From assembly GCA_029222685.1 (NCBI GenBank), contig JARHVB010000023.1:1-64000 (forward strand): a DNA stretch of 64,000 nucleotides, written 5' to 3'. The stretch is from Terripilifer ovatus (lineage in GTDB: Bacteria; Pseudomonadota; Alphaproteobacteria; Rhizobiales; Beijerinckiaceae). A program made the translations under genes and the position numbers. This document shows, piece by piece, positions 1 through 8,465 of this stretch. Numbering within the stretch: position 1 is the first letter of the stretch; every line of letters starts with the position of its first letter. The notes below the pieces were generated by a model. It saw only the letters and a program-made list of their open reading frames with translations, was not told the DNA's origin and did not search any database.

Positions 1-139
1 GAACCACACCCCGACGCCCAGACAGAAAAATCTCCTCCCGCCCAAAAAACCAAAAATAGCTCAATGGCGCTGAGTTGGAGAGTTTTTCAGCAACCTGCTA
101 GCGATGTTGGCCGGCTATCCTTCGAGCGTCAGAAGGACC

Positions 140-580
140 CTAGTTCTGGCGGATTCCAGCGCCGCGCGCGGCGCATTCGCGGGCGAATTCGCGCCAGCTT
201 TTGCCTGATGCGCTGCCGTCCATCTTCATCTGCTGCCATTGCGTCCCGCAACTCCGGATCGCTTCGCGATCGAGCAGAATGTCGGGCGGAGGGCTGGCGT
301 TCGTCCCGGTCGTGGAAGGCGGCGTCGCGGCGTTGGAGCCACCGGCCGGCGGTATCGGGCCTGCGCCAGGCGTGGTTTGCGGCGGTGGCGTGGGCTGGCC
401 GCCGAGCTCGGCCGGCCGCGGCGGCGGCATGGGCGACGTGCGAGGCAGGGAGGACCTGGCCTCTTGAGCCTTGGCTTCGCCAACGCGTGGGCATGACATG
501 AGACAACCGGCGGCCAGGCCGATGAGCAGCGTCGCTCCCGCTTTGAAGGCTCGACACTGGCAGGTGTATTCGCGGCTCAT
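140..580 (-). CDS. Hypothetical secreted protein, proline-rich
   Basis: A 146-residue protein of unknown function. The N-terminus has a basic start, a hydrophobic stretch (TLLIGLAAGCLM) and Ala-Gln-Ala near residue 38, consistent with a signal peptide; the LAAGC segment could also be a lipobox. A low-complexity Pro/Gly/Ala/Thr-rich linker follows, then a short C-terminal motif with two Cys (CGTQWQQMK ... WREFARECAAR). That Cys-Trp-Cys tail resembles small secreted proteins that I recall as common in Hyphomicrobiales. Two other long overlapping frames here lack any secretion signal or recognisable motif, which favours this one. The gene stands alone, 150 bp from the hydratase gene. Confidence 0.6.
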   Translation of the reverse strand: MSREYTCQCRAFKAGATLLIGLAAGCLMSCPRVGEAKAQEARSSLPRTSPMPPPRPAELGGQPTPPPQTTPGAGPIPPAGGSNAATPPSTTGTNASPPPDILLDREAIRSCGTQWQQMKMDGSASGKSWREFARECAARGAGIRQN

Positions 581-730
581 CTATATTTCAGGCCATAGGA
601 ATGCGGCCTGCACAAGGCCTTACACCCGGCCTTGTATTTCGCTCTCCGACAGATCGCGCCGATGTAGAGCCGATCCGAGGTCTGGACAGGAGGCGCGAGT
701 TGCGCCGCCTGTCTCCGTTGCCGACCTGGT

Positions 731-1561
731 TCAGCGGACGTAATTGCCGAGGCCGGGGCGGAATTTCTTTTCGTCGAGGAATTGTTTAAGGGATTCCTCG
801 CGGCCGCCTTCGGCGTCGTTGAAACGCAAGGCATCGGACTTGGCGGCGAGATAATCGGCAGCCTGAGCTTCCGACATGCCGCGAACGGCGCGGATGCCTT
901 CCTTCGTGTAGCGCACGGTCGCCGGGTTCTTGGCGGCGAGCTTACGCGCCAGCTTCAGGGTCTCCTCGCGCAGTTGCGCCGCCGGCACGGAATAGTTGAC
1001 GAGGCCCATGCGCGCCGCCTCCTTCCCGGTGAACGTGTCGCCGGTGATGGCGTAGAACATGGCGTCGCGGGAGTTCATGGCGTTGACGACGTTCCAGCTC
1101 ACGATGCCGCCGGGGATGATGCCCCAGTTGACTTCCGACAGACCGAAGGTCGCGTCGTCGGCCGCGACCGCAAGGTCGCAGGCGATGAGCTGGGTGAAGC
1201 CGCCGCCGAAGCAAAAGCCATTGACCATGGCGATGGTCGCCTTGGGAAATTTCGACAGCCGCGTCCAGCGCCAGTTGTGGGAATTCTCGCCGGCGGCAAA
1301 CCGCTCGGCAGGCTTGCTGTCATTGGCGCGGAAGAACAGCCGCAGGTCCTGGCCGGCGCAGAAGGCATCACCCGCGCCCGTCAGGATGAGGACCTTCACA
1401 TCCTTGTCGGTAGCGAGGTGATAGAGTGCGTCGCTGCAATCGGCATGCAGCTGCGGGCTCATGGCGTTGCGCTTCTCCGGACGGTTCATGATGAGCCATG
1501 TAACGCCGTCCGGATCTTTTTGAATCTTGATCGTTTCGTATTCGTATTTGTCCTTGGCCAT
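731..1561 (-). CDS. Enoyl-CoA hydratase/isomerase family, close to p-hydroxycinnamoyl-CoA hydratase/lyase
   Basis: A 276-residue crotonase-fold protein. The closest resemblance I recall is to feruloyl/p-coumaroyl-CoA hydratase-lyase (HCHL), which turns feruloyl-CoA into vanillin and acetyl-CoA. Shared features are NRPEKRNAMSP near the N-terminus, the oxyanion-hole segment NGFCFGGGF (residues 114-122), FGLSEVNWGI with a Glu at 143, and the C-terminal block EGGREESLKQFLDEK. From memory HCHL uses Tyr75, Ser123, Glu143 and Tyr239; here the first two positions appear as Phe76 and Thr123, so the substrate may differ. A GGGAGA ribosome site precedes the ATG. The gene diverges from the Rieske gene at 1801 across about 240 bp. 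A general enoyl-CoA hydratase remains possible. Confidence 0.82.
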   Translation of the reverse strand: MAKDKYEYETIKIQKDPDGVTWLIMNRPEKRNAMSPQLHADCSDALYHLATDKDVKVLILTGAGDAFCAGQDLRLFFRANDSKPAERFAAGENSHNWRWTRLSKFPKATIAMVNGFCFGGGFTQLIACDLAVAADDATFGLSEVNWGIIPGGIVSWNVVNAMNSRDAMFYAITGDTFTGKEAARMGLVNYSVPAAQLREETLKLARKLAAKNPATVRYTKEGIRAVRGMSEAQAADYLAAKSDALRFNDAEGGREESLKQFLDEKKFRPGLGNYVR

Positions 1562-1800
1562 TCTGTTCTCCCGATGTGTGCAGCCTCGAAACGGACTGAT
1601 CGTCGAGCATATTCACCATCAGGCTACCTGACAACTTGCTCGTTTATCGCACAACTCACGGCGCCCCTGTTTCGCGCGCTTCTACTTGTCCTCCGGAAGA
1701 CAAGCACAGGCATGCACTTGCGCAACCCGCCGACGAGAGTACGATTGGAAAAAACCGCCGCTTGTGTGCAACGCAACCGGCGCAAGACAGGGAGTATGAA

Positions 1801-3072
1801 ATGCTCAGGCCGGAAGAGAACGACAGGTTGACGCGTGTGGGGCCTGGAACTCCGGCCGGCGATATGCTGCGGCGCTACTGGCAACCCGTTCTGTTGTCGC
1901 AGGAGCTGCCGGAAGCCGATGGTGCACCGCTGCGGGTGCGCGTGCTCGGCGAAGACCTGATCGCCTTCCGCGACAGCAACGGCGACATCGGCGTGGTCGA
2001 TGCGTTCTGCCCGCACCGGCGCGCGCCGCTGTTCTTCGGACGCAACGAAGAGTGCGGCCTGCGCTGCGTCTATCACGGCTGGAAGTTCGACCGCCACGGC
2101 GATTGCGTCGACATGCCGTCGGAGCCTGCCGGCTCGCCACTGCAGGCGCGGGTGAAGCTCACCGCCTATCCGGCCATCGACAAGGGCGGATTGATCTGGA
2201 CCTATATGGGCCCCAGGGAGAGCGTGCCGCCGGCGCCGGACTATGAATGGCTGCGGGCACCTGCGACCCATCGCTACGTGTCCAAGACGTACGAGGATTG
2301 CAATTTCCTGCAGGCGCTCGAAGGCGGGCTGGATACGGCGCATTCGTCGTTCGCCCACAACAACGATCTCGGCAATCGCTCGATGCCGCGCAGTCGCGAT
2401 ACGGCGCCGCGCCTCGACGTGGAAACCACCGACTACGGCTATCGCTATATCTCGACGCGCAAGGGCGACGGCAGGGAGGATTATGTCCGGGTCTATCAAT
2501 ACATCATGCCGGCCCAGCAGATGCGCGGCAGCCTGATCAAGATCGAAGGCGGCAAGTCGAACAAGCCGCGCTTCGATGGCCATATCTGGGTGCCGATCGA
2601 CGATTACAGCACCCATGTCTACAACATGATGTATGGCTACGACGAGAACGTGCCGCTGGAGCCGGACTTCGTCCTCGATCAGGAATCGCGCGCCGGCCGC
2701 GGCCCCGAGCATCACATCCCAGGCACGTTCCGCCTGAAGCAGAATGCCTCCAACGACTATCTCATCGACCGGCAGGTGCAGAAGACGAAGACGTTCACCG
2801 GCATCGAAGGCGTCAACACCCAGGACTATGCCTTGCAGGAAGGCATGGGCCCCATCACCGATCGCTCGAAAGAGTTTCTCGGCACGTCGGACAAGGCCAT
2901 CGTCACCATGCGCCGGCTGCTGATGCAGGCGATCGACACGGTCGCCGAGGGCGGCACGCCGCCGGGCGTCGACCCGCTATCGCATGGCCGCGTCCGGCCG
3001 CACGACGGCTATGTGCCTGCGGGGCGCGAATGGCGGCAGCACTTCGAGACGGAACTGATCGCCAAATGGTGA
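1801..3072 (+). CDS. Rieske non-heme iron oxygenase, large subunit (phthalate-4,5-dioxygenase-like)
   Basis: A 423-residue aromatic-ring oxygenase alpha subunit. The Rieske [2Fe-2S] ligands are Cys70-Pro-His72 and Cys89-Val-Tyr-His92. The mononuclear iron motif EGGLDTAHSSFAH gives Asp178, His181 and His186, the usual bridging Asp and two His ligands. Length and layout fit the phthalate/phenoxybenzoate dioxygenase branch. The reading frame is open upstream to 1636, but the ATG at 1801 has a GGAG box 7 bases before it and begins where the family normally begins. A MetE-like gene follows after 38 bp. No ferredoxin or reductase lies nearby, so electrons must come from proteins encoded elsewhere. 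The substrate is unknown. Confidence 0.9.
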   Translation: MLRPEENDRLTRVGPGTPAGDMLRRYWQPVLLSQELPEADGAPLRVRVLGEDLIAFRDSNGDIGVVDAFCPHRRAPLFFGRNEECGLRCVYHGWKFDRHGDCVDMPSEPAGSPLQARVKLTAYPAIDKGGLIWTYMGPRESVPPAPDYEWLRAPATHRYVSKTYEDCNFLQALEGGLDTAHSSFAHNNDLGNRSMPRSRDTAPRLDVETTDYGYRYISTRKGDGREDYVRVYQYIMPAQQMRGSLIKIEGGKSNKPRFDGHIWVPIDDYSTHVYNMMYGYDENVPLEPDFVLDQESRAGRGPEHHIPGTFRLKQNASNDYLIDRQVQKTKTFTGIEGVNTQDYALQEGMGPITDRSKEFLGTSDKAIVTMRRLLMQAIDTVAEGGTPPGVDPLSHGRVRPHDGYVPAGREWRQHFETELIAKW

Positions 3073-3110
3073 GACCTGCCGTCAGGCAGGACAAAGGGGA
3101 ACCGGTGGCG

Positions 3111-4211
3111 ATGGAGTTCAGATGCGATCAGATCGGCAGTCTCGTGCGACCGCCAGAACTTCTGGATGCACGCGACGACTACAAGGCCGGCAGGATCGAT
3201 CTGGCGGCGCTGCGGGCGGTCGAGGACGCGGCTGTCCTCGATGCCCTGAAGATGCAGCGCGAAGCCGGGATGGCCATCTTCACCGATGGCGAGATGCGCC
3301 GCGATTCCTGGCAGACGGTGTTCAGCGAGGCCGTTGACGGCTTCGAGGACGCCTATCCGGTTCGCGAGATGACCGGGACGGATGGCAAGCGGATCAGCCT
3401 GCGCATGCACACCAAGGCGATCTGCCGCCGGCTGGAGCGCAACCGCCGGTTGGCGCAGACAGACGCGGATTTTCTCAGGAAGCATTCTCCCGGTCCTTAC
3501 AAGATCACCATGCCGAGCCCGGCAATGATCGCGCGAGCAAGTTCCCGCAAGGGCGTGACCGACAAGGCCTATCCCGACAGCGGCGAGCTGCGGCACGACA
3601 TCGGCGAGATCGTAAGGGGCGAAATGCTGGCGCTGGCAGGCGAAGGCGCCGCCTACCTTCAGCTCGACGAAGGCTTCACTATCTATGCCGATCCGGCGCG
3701 CATGGTCGCTCTGGCCGAGGAGGGGCTGGATGCGGAACAGGCGCTGGAAGAAGACATCGAAGCGGAGAACGCCTGCTACGATGCCGTGCGAAGGCCCGGG
3801 CTGACGCTCGCGATGCATCTGTGCCGCGGCAGCCGCTCGGGCTTCCTGCGCGGCCGCGGCGGCTATGACTGGCTGGCCGAGCGCCTGTTCGACCGGCTGC
3901 ACGTCGATCGCTATCTGCTCGAATACGACAGCGACAGGGTCGGCGGCTTCGAGCCGCTGCGGCATGTGCCCAAAGGCAAGGTCGCCGTTCTGGGCCTGGT
4001 GAGCAGCACCGATCCGCTGCTGGAAAATCGCGACGACCTGCTGCGCAAGATGGAGGCGGCGAGCAAATTCTGCCCTATCGATCAACTGGCCATCAGCAGC
4101 CAGTGCGGTTTCCAGGGAGCCGCAACCCGCGACGGCGCGCATATGACGATCGAGCAACAACGGCGCAAGCTCGACATCATCGGGAGCGTCGCCAGGGAGG
4201 TATGGGGCTAG
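3111..4211 (+). CDS. MetE-like zinc protein (cobalamin-independent methionine synthase family, single C-terminal-type domain)
   Basis: A 366-residue protein with only the catalytic TIM-barrel half of MetE; true MetE is about 750 residues. The zinc-ligand pattern is intact: His236-x-Cys238 (MHLCRG), Glu271 (LLEYDS) and Cys332 (SSQCGF). Known members of this fold move a methyl group to homocysteine or, in epoxyalkane:coenzyme M transferase, attack an epoxide with a thiol. Which applies here cannot be read from the sequence. GTG at 3105 is an alternative start; ATG at 3111 has GGGGA about 10 bases upstream. Close linkage to the Rieske gene suggests a role in the same catabolic step series. A decayed copy of its 5' third lies at 12635, and an intact paralogue at 56549. 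Confidence 0.85.
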   Translation: MEFRCDQIGSLVRPPELLDARDDYKAGRIDLAALRAVEDAAVLDALKMQREAGMAIFTDGEMRRDSWQTVFSEAVDGFEDAYPVREMTGTDGKRISLRMHTKAICRRLERNRRLAQTDADFLRKHSPGPYKITMPSPAMIARASSRKGVTDKAYPDSGELRHDIGEIVRGEMLALAGEGAAYLQLDEGFTIYADPARMVALAEEGLDAEQALEEDIEAENACYDAVRRPGLTLAMHLCRGSRSGFLRGRGGYDWLAERLFDRLHVDRYLLEYDSDRVGGFEPLRHVPKGKVAVLGLVSSTDPLLENRDDLLRKMEAASKFCPIDQLAISSQCGFQGAATRDGAHMTIEQQRRKLDIIGSVAREVWG

Positions 4212-4236
4212 ATTGTTTGCATCGGGGGAGGGGATC

Positions 4237-5214
4237 ATGCGGGCAAGAGTGTTTGCGTTGCTGGCGGCTTGCGCCGCTGCGGCGTCCGGACTGATGCAGG
4301 TGTCGCCCGCACGGGCCGCCTATCCGGATCATCCGATCAAGATCATCTGCGCCTATGCGGCTGGCGGCGGCGGCGACCTGATGGTGCGCTACTATGCGCG
4401 CGCCCTGCAGGAGCTTGCCGGGCAATCCGTCATCGTCGAGAACAAGGTCGGCGCCAACGGCCATATCGGCAACCAGGCGGCAATGGATGCCAGGCCCGAC
4501 GGCTATACGATGATCATTACAGGGGCGTCCGCCTATGTCGGCAATCCGTTGCTGATGCAGGGCGTCGATTACGATCCGGCGACGGCATTGAAGCCGGTGG
4601 CGACGCTCAACGAACTGGGCCTGGCGCTGGTCGTCAGTCCCAAGCTCGACATCCACTCGGTCGCCGATCTCACCGCCTTCATCAAGAGCAAGAACGGCAT
4701 GGCGCGCTATGGCGTGCAGACGTCGAGCGCGCTGGTGGCGACCAATCTCTATCTGCAGACGATCGGGGCGCAAGCCACCCGCGTCAACTACAAGAGCGCC
4801 GGCGATGCGGCGGCCGATACGACGGCCGGGCTGATCGATTTCTTTTTCCCGGATATCACGCTTGCCATGGCGCAGGCCTCGCAGGGGCGCATACGCATGC
4901 TGGCGTCCTCGACGGCAAAGCGGGTGTCGGTGGCGCCGGATCTGCCGAGCATGCAGGAGGCCGGCGTGCCCGGCTTCGCCTATTCGGTGGTCTGGGGCGC
5001 CTGGTTTCCCAAGGGCACGCCGGACGACATCGTCATGCGGATGCACGGCTGGCTGAACGAGATCGTCAAGCGGCCGGAAACGAAAAAATTCGTGTTCGAC
5101 GTGGGAGCGGAATCCAAGGTGTCGGAGACGCCGGCCGACATGGCGGGCATGATCGCCGGCGAATATGCAAAGTGGCGCAAGATCGTCGATGCGGCGAAGA
5201 TCGGGAAGGAATAG
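4237..5214 (+). CDS. Tripartite tricarboxylate transporter receptor (Bug/TctC family)
   Basis: A 325-residue periplasmic solute-binding protein. It has a cleavable signal peptide ending near ARAAYP, then the Bug hallmarks: PIKIICAYAAGGGGD, VIVENKVGANGHIG and NQAAMDARPDGYT. Bug proteins bind carboxylates and other organic anions and deliver them to TctAB permeases. No TctA or TctB gene occurs in the window, so the permease must be elsewhere. The ATG at 4237 follows a GGGGGAGGGG box; an upstream in-frame codon at 4213 would spoil the signal peptide. It sits 25 bp after the MetE-like gene and converges with the LysR gene, with 8 bp between the stops. Confidence 0.9.
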   Translation: MRARVFALLAACAAAASGLMQVSPARAAYPDHPIKIICAYAAGGGGDLMVRYYARALQELAGQSVIVENKVGANGHIGNQAAMDARPDGYTMIITGASAYVGNPLLMQGVDYDPATALKPVATLNELGLALVVSPKLDIHSVADLTAFIKSKNGMARYGVQTSSALVATNLYLQTIGAQATRVNYKSAGDAAADTTAGLIDFFFPDITLAMAQASQGRIRMLASSTAKRVSVAPDLPSMQEAGVPGFAYSVVWGAWFPKGTPDDIVMRMHGWLNEIVKRPETKKFVFDVGAESKVSETPADMAGMIAGEYAKWRKIVDAAKIGKE

Positions 5215-5222
5215 GCGAGATT

Positions 5223-6155
5223 CTACTCCGCCGCCGGCTTCTTCCTGGGCAGGTAGTATTCATTCATTTCAGCCTCGATGACCTTGCAGATATCGAAGAT
5301 CATGGCTTTGAGCCATCTTTGGGCGATGTCCATTTTCTGCTTGCTCTGGAATATGAAATCGACGTCGATGACAGGCAGGGCGAAGTCCATGTCGGCGATC
5401 TTCACAGCGAAGGTCGCCTCGAACAACTGGCCGAGCCGGGTCGGTACGATGGCGACGAGATCGGAACGGGCCACGACCAGCGGCAGGGAGAGCAGGTCGG
5501 GGCATGTGATGGCATAGGTGAGGGGCGGGTGCCGGAGATTGGCCTCGTAAAGGGAGAAGATCGGGACATCGACCCGGCGGCATGTCGCCAGCAGCGCTGC
5601 GGTGATCGTCTCAGCAGCCAGGGGATGGGTACGGCTGAGGATGATCGAGAAACCGCTGTCGAACAGCGGTTCGCGGGTGAAGTCCTCTCTGATCGTGGAA
5701 GCGACGCCGACGGCGAAGTCAATCTCGCGGGCTGCCATGAGCCGCTGCGCGGTATCGATGTCCATTTGCTCCGGGATGATCTGAACATGGGGCGCTTCGA
5801 CGGCCAAACGCTCCGTCAGAGCCGGCAACAGATAGAAGCCGCTGTAGTTGATCAGCCCGATGCGGAAGCTGCGCCGCAGCTCGGCCGGATCGAACTTCGA
5901 ATAGAAGGTGCTCTTGAGCAGTTCCAAAGCGGCTTCGATGGACGGCGCGATCTCGAGCGCCCGGGCCGTCGGAACCATCCGGTTGCCGACGCGCTGGAAC
6001 AGCGGATCGCCATAATGCTGGCGCAGCCGCGCCAGGGCATGGCTGACGGCGGGCTGGGTCAGGCCAAGCTGCTCAGCGGCGGCGGAGACCGTTCTGTGGA
6101 TCAGCAGCGCGCTGAAGACCGGCATCAGATTAAGATCGATGGCACGGATATGCAT
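5223..6155 (-). CDS. LysR-family transcriptional regulator (NodD/LinR-like)
   Basis: A 310-residue regulator. The N-terminal helix-turn-helix reads RTVSAAAEQLGLTQPAVSHALARLR, followed by YGDPLFQRVGNRMVPT, and then the inducer-binding domain. The start (MHIRAIDLNLM) was chosen because it is the standard beginning for NodD-type members; the frame is open further upstream without family similarity. It diverges from the epimerase gene at 6272, so it probably controls that operon or the Rieske-MetE-Bug genes it faces. A decayed paralogous fragment of its effector domain lies at about 12975-13180. Confidence 0.88.
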   Translation of the reverse strand: MHIRAIDLNLMPVFSALLIHRTVSAAAEQLGLTQPAVSHALARLRQHYGDPLFQRVGNRMVPTARALEIAPSIEAALELLKSTFYSKFDPAELRRSFRIGLINYSGFYLLPALTERLAVEAPHVQIIPEQMDIDTAQRLMAAREIDFAVGVASTIREDFTREPLFDSGFSIILSRTHPLAAETITAALLATCRRVDVPIFSLYEANLRHPPLTYAITCPDLLSLPLVVARSDLVAIVPTRLGQLFEATFAVKIADMDFALPVIDVDFIFQSKQKMDIAQRWLKAMIFDICKVIEAEMNEYYLPRKKPAAE

Positions 6156-6190
6156 GAAATTTATTCTATTGATGATAATTATGAATTTCA
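6155..6190. promoter_or_regulatory. Candidate LysR operator in the divergent promoter region
   Basis: In an A/T-rich stretch between the LysR gene and the epimerase gene there are two inverted pairs: TGAAATT (6155-6161) with AATTTCA (6184-6190), and TTAT (6161-6164) with ATAA (6175-6178). Interrupted dyads next to the regulator's own start are typical of LysR binding regions. The two dyads have different centres, so either may be coincidental. Confidence 0.3.
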
Positions 6191-6271
6191 ACGCCCCCGA
6201 GGCAGCCCGTAGGTTGCGCGCCAATGATGCTGCCAATGGAGGGAACGCGCGATGCCGGTTCTGCGTGAGCA

Positions 6272-7252
6272 ATGAAGGTTCTGATCACGGGGGGCATGGG
6301 CGTTATCGGAGCCGAGGCGACGCGCAAGTTCGTACTCGAAGGGCACCGGCCCATCATCTTCGCGCGCCATCGGGATGAAAGTCTCTTGTCGGACGTCATC
6401 GACCGCGTCGATATCGAACTCGGCGACGTGATGGACATGCCGCGCCTGCTGCAGGTCATCAAGAAGCATAGCATCACCCACATCGTGCATATCGCGGCCT
6501 TTGTAGGGGCCGTATCCGCCGCCAATCCGGCGCTGTCGGTCCAGGTCAACGTGATGGGCATGGTCAATGTCCTGGAGGCTGCGCGCGCCTTCGACATCCG
6601 GAAGGTCGTCTACACCAGCGCCAAGGGCATCTATGGGCCGATCGAGGGTATCTACGGACACCCCTCGTATCAGCCGATACCGGAGGAGATGCCGAAATAT
6701 CCAAAACGGATTTACGATTCCGCCAAGCTGATGGGTGAGCAGACCGGCGTCTATTACGCTGACAATTTCGGCCTCGATGTCGTTGTCCTGCGCTTCGCGA
6801 CCACCTACGGACCCGGCAAGACCGCTCGCCATGGCAATATGGGCATCACCAGCCAGATCGTCGAAGCCCCGTTCCTCGGCAGGCCGTTCGTCCACCCGCA
6901 GGGCGGGGACCAGAAGGATGATTTCATTTACAACAAGGATTCAGCGCTCGGCATCTACCTGGCCACGGTGACCAACAAGACCAAAAGCCGAATCTTCAAT
7001 ATCGGCACCGGAGTCGGATGCACGCTGAACGACATGGCAGCAGCCATTCGCCGCCATATCCCCGGCGCTCAGATCGATATCGGCCCCGGGCTCAACTTCC
7101 TGCAGACGCCTTATGCCGCGGCCGGAGTCTATGACATCAGCAGGGCGCGAGAGGAACTGGGATATCGTCCGCAGTTCGATATCGACCGTGGCGTCGCCGA
7201 CTATATTCACAGCCTGAAACGGCTGCATGGGGGAGTGCCGCCTGATGCGTGA
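6272..7252 (+). CDS. NAD-dependent epimerase/dehydratase (extended SDR)
   Basis: A 326-residue extended short-chain dehydrogenase. The NAD-binding glycine motif is TGGMGVIG at residues 6-13. Asp and His-rich strands follow (IVHIAAFVGA), and the catalytic Tyr-x-x-x-Lys appears as IYDSAKLMGE. Family members act on nucleotide sugars, but catabolic relatives also reduce or dehydrate other hydroxylated compounds. It is the first gene of a run ending at 12631 and overlaps the next gene by 8 bp, so it is likely translated together with it. The first ATG of the frame was used. The catabolic neighbourhood makes a nucleotide-sugar role uncertain. Confidence 0.82.
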   Translation: MKVLITGGMGVIGAEATRKFVLEGHRPIIFARHRDESLLSDVIDRVDIELGDVMDMPRLLQVIKKHSITHIVHIAAFVGAVSAANPALSVQVNVMGMVNVLEAARAFDIRKVVYTSAKGIYGPIEGIYGHPSYQPIPEEMPKYPKRIYDSAKLMGEQTGVYYADNFGLDVVVLRFATTYGPGKTARHGNMGITSQIVEAPFLGRPFVHPQGGDQKDDFIYNKDSALGIYLATVTNKTKSRIFNIGTGVGCTLNDMAAAIRRHIPGAQIDIGPGLNFLQTPYAAAGVYDISRAREELGYRPQFDIDRGVADYIHSLKRLHGGVPPDA

Positions 7253-8465
7253 TCATCTGGAGCTGCCGCGGTTGTCCCTGGCCGAGCGAGACCGGCGCTG
7301 GGAGCTGACGCGGGCGGAGATGAAGCGGCGCGGCATCGATTGCCTGGTGCTATGGGGATGGCCGCTGATGTGGGATTTCTGCACCGCCAACGCGCGGTGG
7401 CTTTGCCCCATCGGCGGAAACGCCGAGAACAATACATTGGTGTTCCCGCTTGACGGCGAGCCGACGTCTTTCGTCTTCTCGTCGACCTTCAACGAATACT
7501 GGAAGCGCGCGCAGGACTGGGTCGGTGACGTGCGCTGGCGGCGCGGCACCTGGGCCGAGACCGTCGTCAACCAACTCAAGGACCTGAAGCTGGAGACGGG
7601 CGTCATCGGCGTAGACGGTCTGGCAGGGCCGCTCGATCCGGACGGTTGGCTTCCTCACAGCGTCTTCGAGGCGATGAAGGCGGCGCTGCCGGCGGCGAGA
7701 TTCGAGAATCTCGGCGACCTGATGGAGACGGCGCGTACGGTCAAATCCGCCGAAGAGATCGGCATGCTGCGCCGCGCGGCGAGCCTCGGCGACCATATGC
7801 TCGAGACCTGCGCGAGGACGGCCAAAGTCGGCGTGCGTGAATCCGAGGTCTACGGTGCGATGATGGGCGCCATGCTGGCGGAAGGGGGCGAAGAGCCGAC
7901 CCTGTTCCTGTGGGCCTGTGACCAATATCCGTTTCCTCATCCTTTCCGGGTGCCGACCACGCGGGCGATGAATGCGCGGGATCTGATCACCTGCGAGATC
8001 CACCCGAAGATCGGGGGCTACTTCACCCATGTCGAGCGGACGTTCTGCCTCGGCGAGCCCGATGCCAACACGCGGCGCATCTACGACGGCTGCATCGCCG
8101 CTTTCGATGCGGGGCTGGCCGCTTTTGCGCCGGGCAAGTCCATATCGCAGGCGATGAACGAAGTTAAACGCGTCATCGACGACAGGGGCCTCGGCATCTG
8201 CGAGACCGGCATCCACGGGCATGGCCTCGCTTCGCTCGAATATCCCCGCTACCGCTTCCATGCGTTGAAAGCCGATCAGGCGGCGCTGAGCATGATGGAG
8301 GACAAATTCCTGCCGGGCATGACCTTTGCCTTCAACATCAATCTCTTCGATCCGAAATGGCGCAACGGGGAAACCGGCGCCGTCTTCGCCGACACAGTGC
8401 TCATCACCGAGACGGGGGCGGAGCCGCTGCATCGCTTTCCGCGGGAATTTCAGGTGATCGGCTGA
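7245..8465 (+). CDS. M24 (creatinase / Xaa-Pro peptidase) family protein, metal site altered
   Basis: A 406-residue pita-bread-fold protein with an N-terminal creatinase domain and a C-terminal M24 domain. Metal-using aminopeptidases carry Asp-x-Gly ... Ser-Asp-x-Thr-Arg in the middle of the M24 domain; here the region reads CEIHPKIGGYFTHVERTF, so both Asp ligands are replaced. His in GIHGHGLASLEYPR is kept. Loss of the metal pair is known in creatinase, which hydrolyses creatine without metal, so this protein is more likely a non-peptidase hydrolase or a binding protein. The ATG at 7245 has GGGGGAG 10 bases upstream and overlaps the epimerase stop. A related protein lies at 40002. Confidence 0.82.
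   Translation: MRDHLELPRLSLAERDRRWELTRAEMKRRGIDCLVLWGWPLMWDFCTANARWLCPIGGNAENNTLVFPLDGEPTSFVFSSTFNEYWKRAQDWVGDVRWRRGTWAETVVNQLKDLKLETGVIGVDGLAGPLDPDGWLPHSVFEAMKAALPAARFENLGDLMETARTVKSAEEIGMLRRAASLGDHMLETCARTAKVGVRESEVYGAMMGAMLAEGGEEPTLFLWACDQYPFPHPFRVPTTRAMNARDLITCEIHPKIGGYFTHVERTFCLGEPDANTRRIYDGCIAAFDAGLAAFAPGKSISQAMNEVKRVIDDRGLGICETGIHGHGLASLEYPRYRFHALKADQAALSMMEDKFLPGMTFAFNINLFDPKWRNGETGAVFADTVLITETGAEPLHRFPREFQVIG

Noticed and set aside
577-834. Possible small minus-strand gene ending YGLKYR
   Set aside because: Most of it overlaps the end of the hydratase gene in another frame and the unique part has no motif or ribosome site.
3111-4211. Annotation as methionine synthase MetE
   Set aside because: The protein has only the catalytic half and sits in a catabolic operon; the zinc site alone does not show homocysteine methylation.
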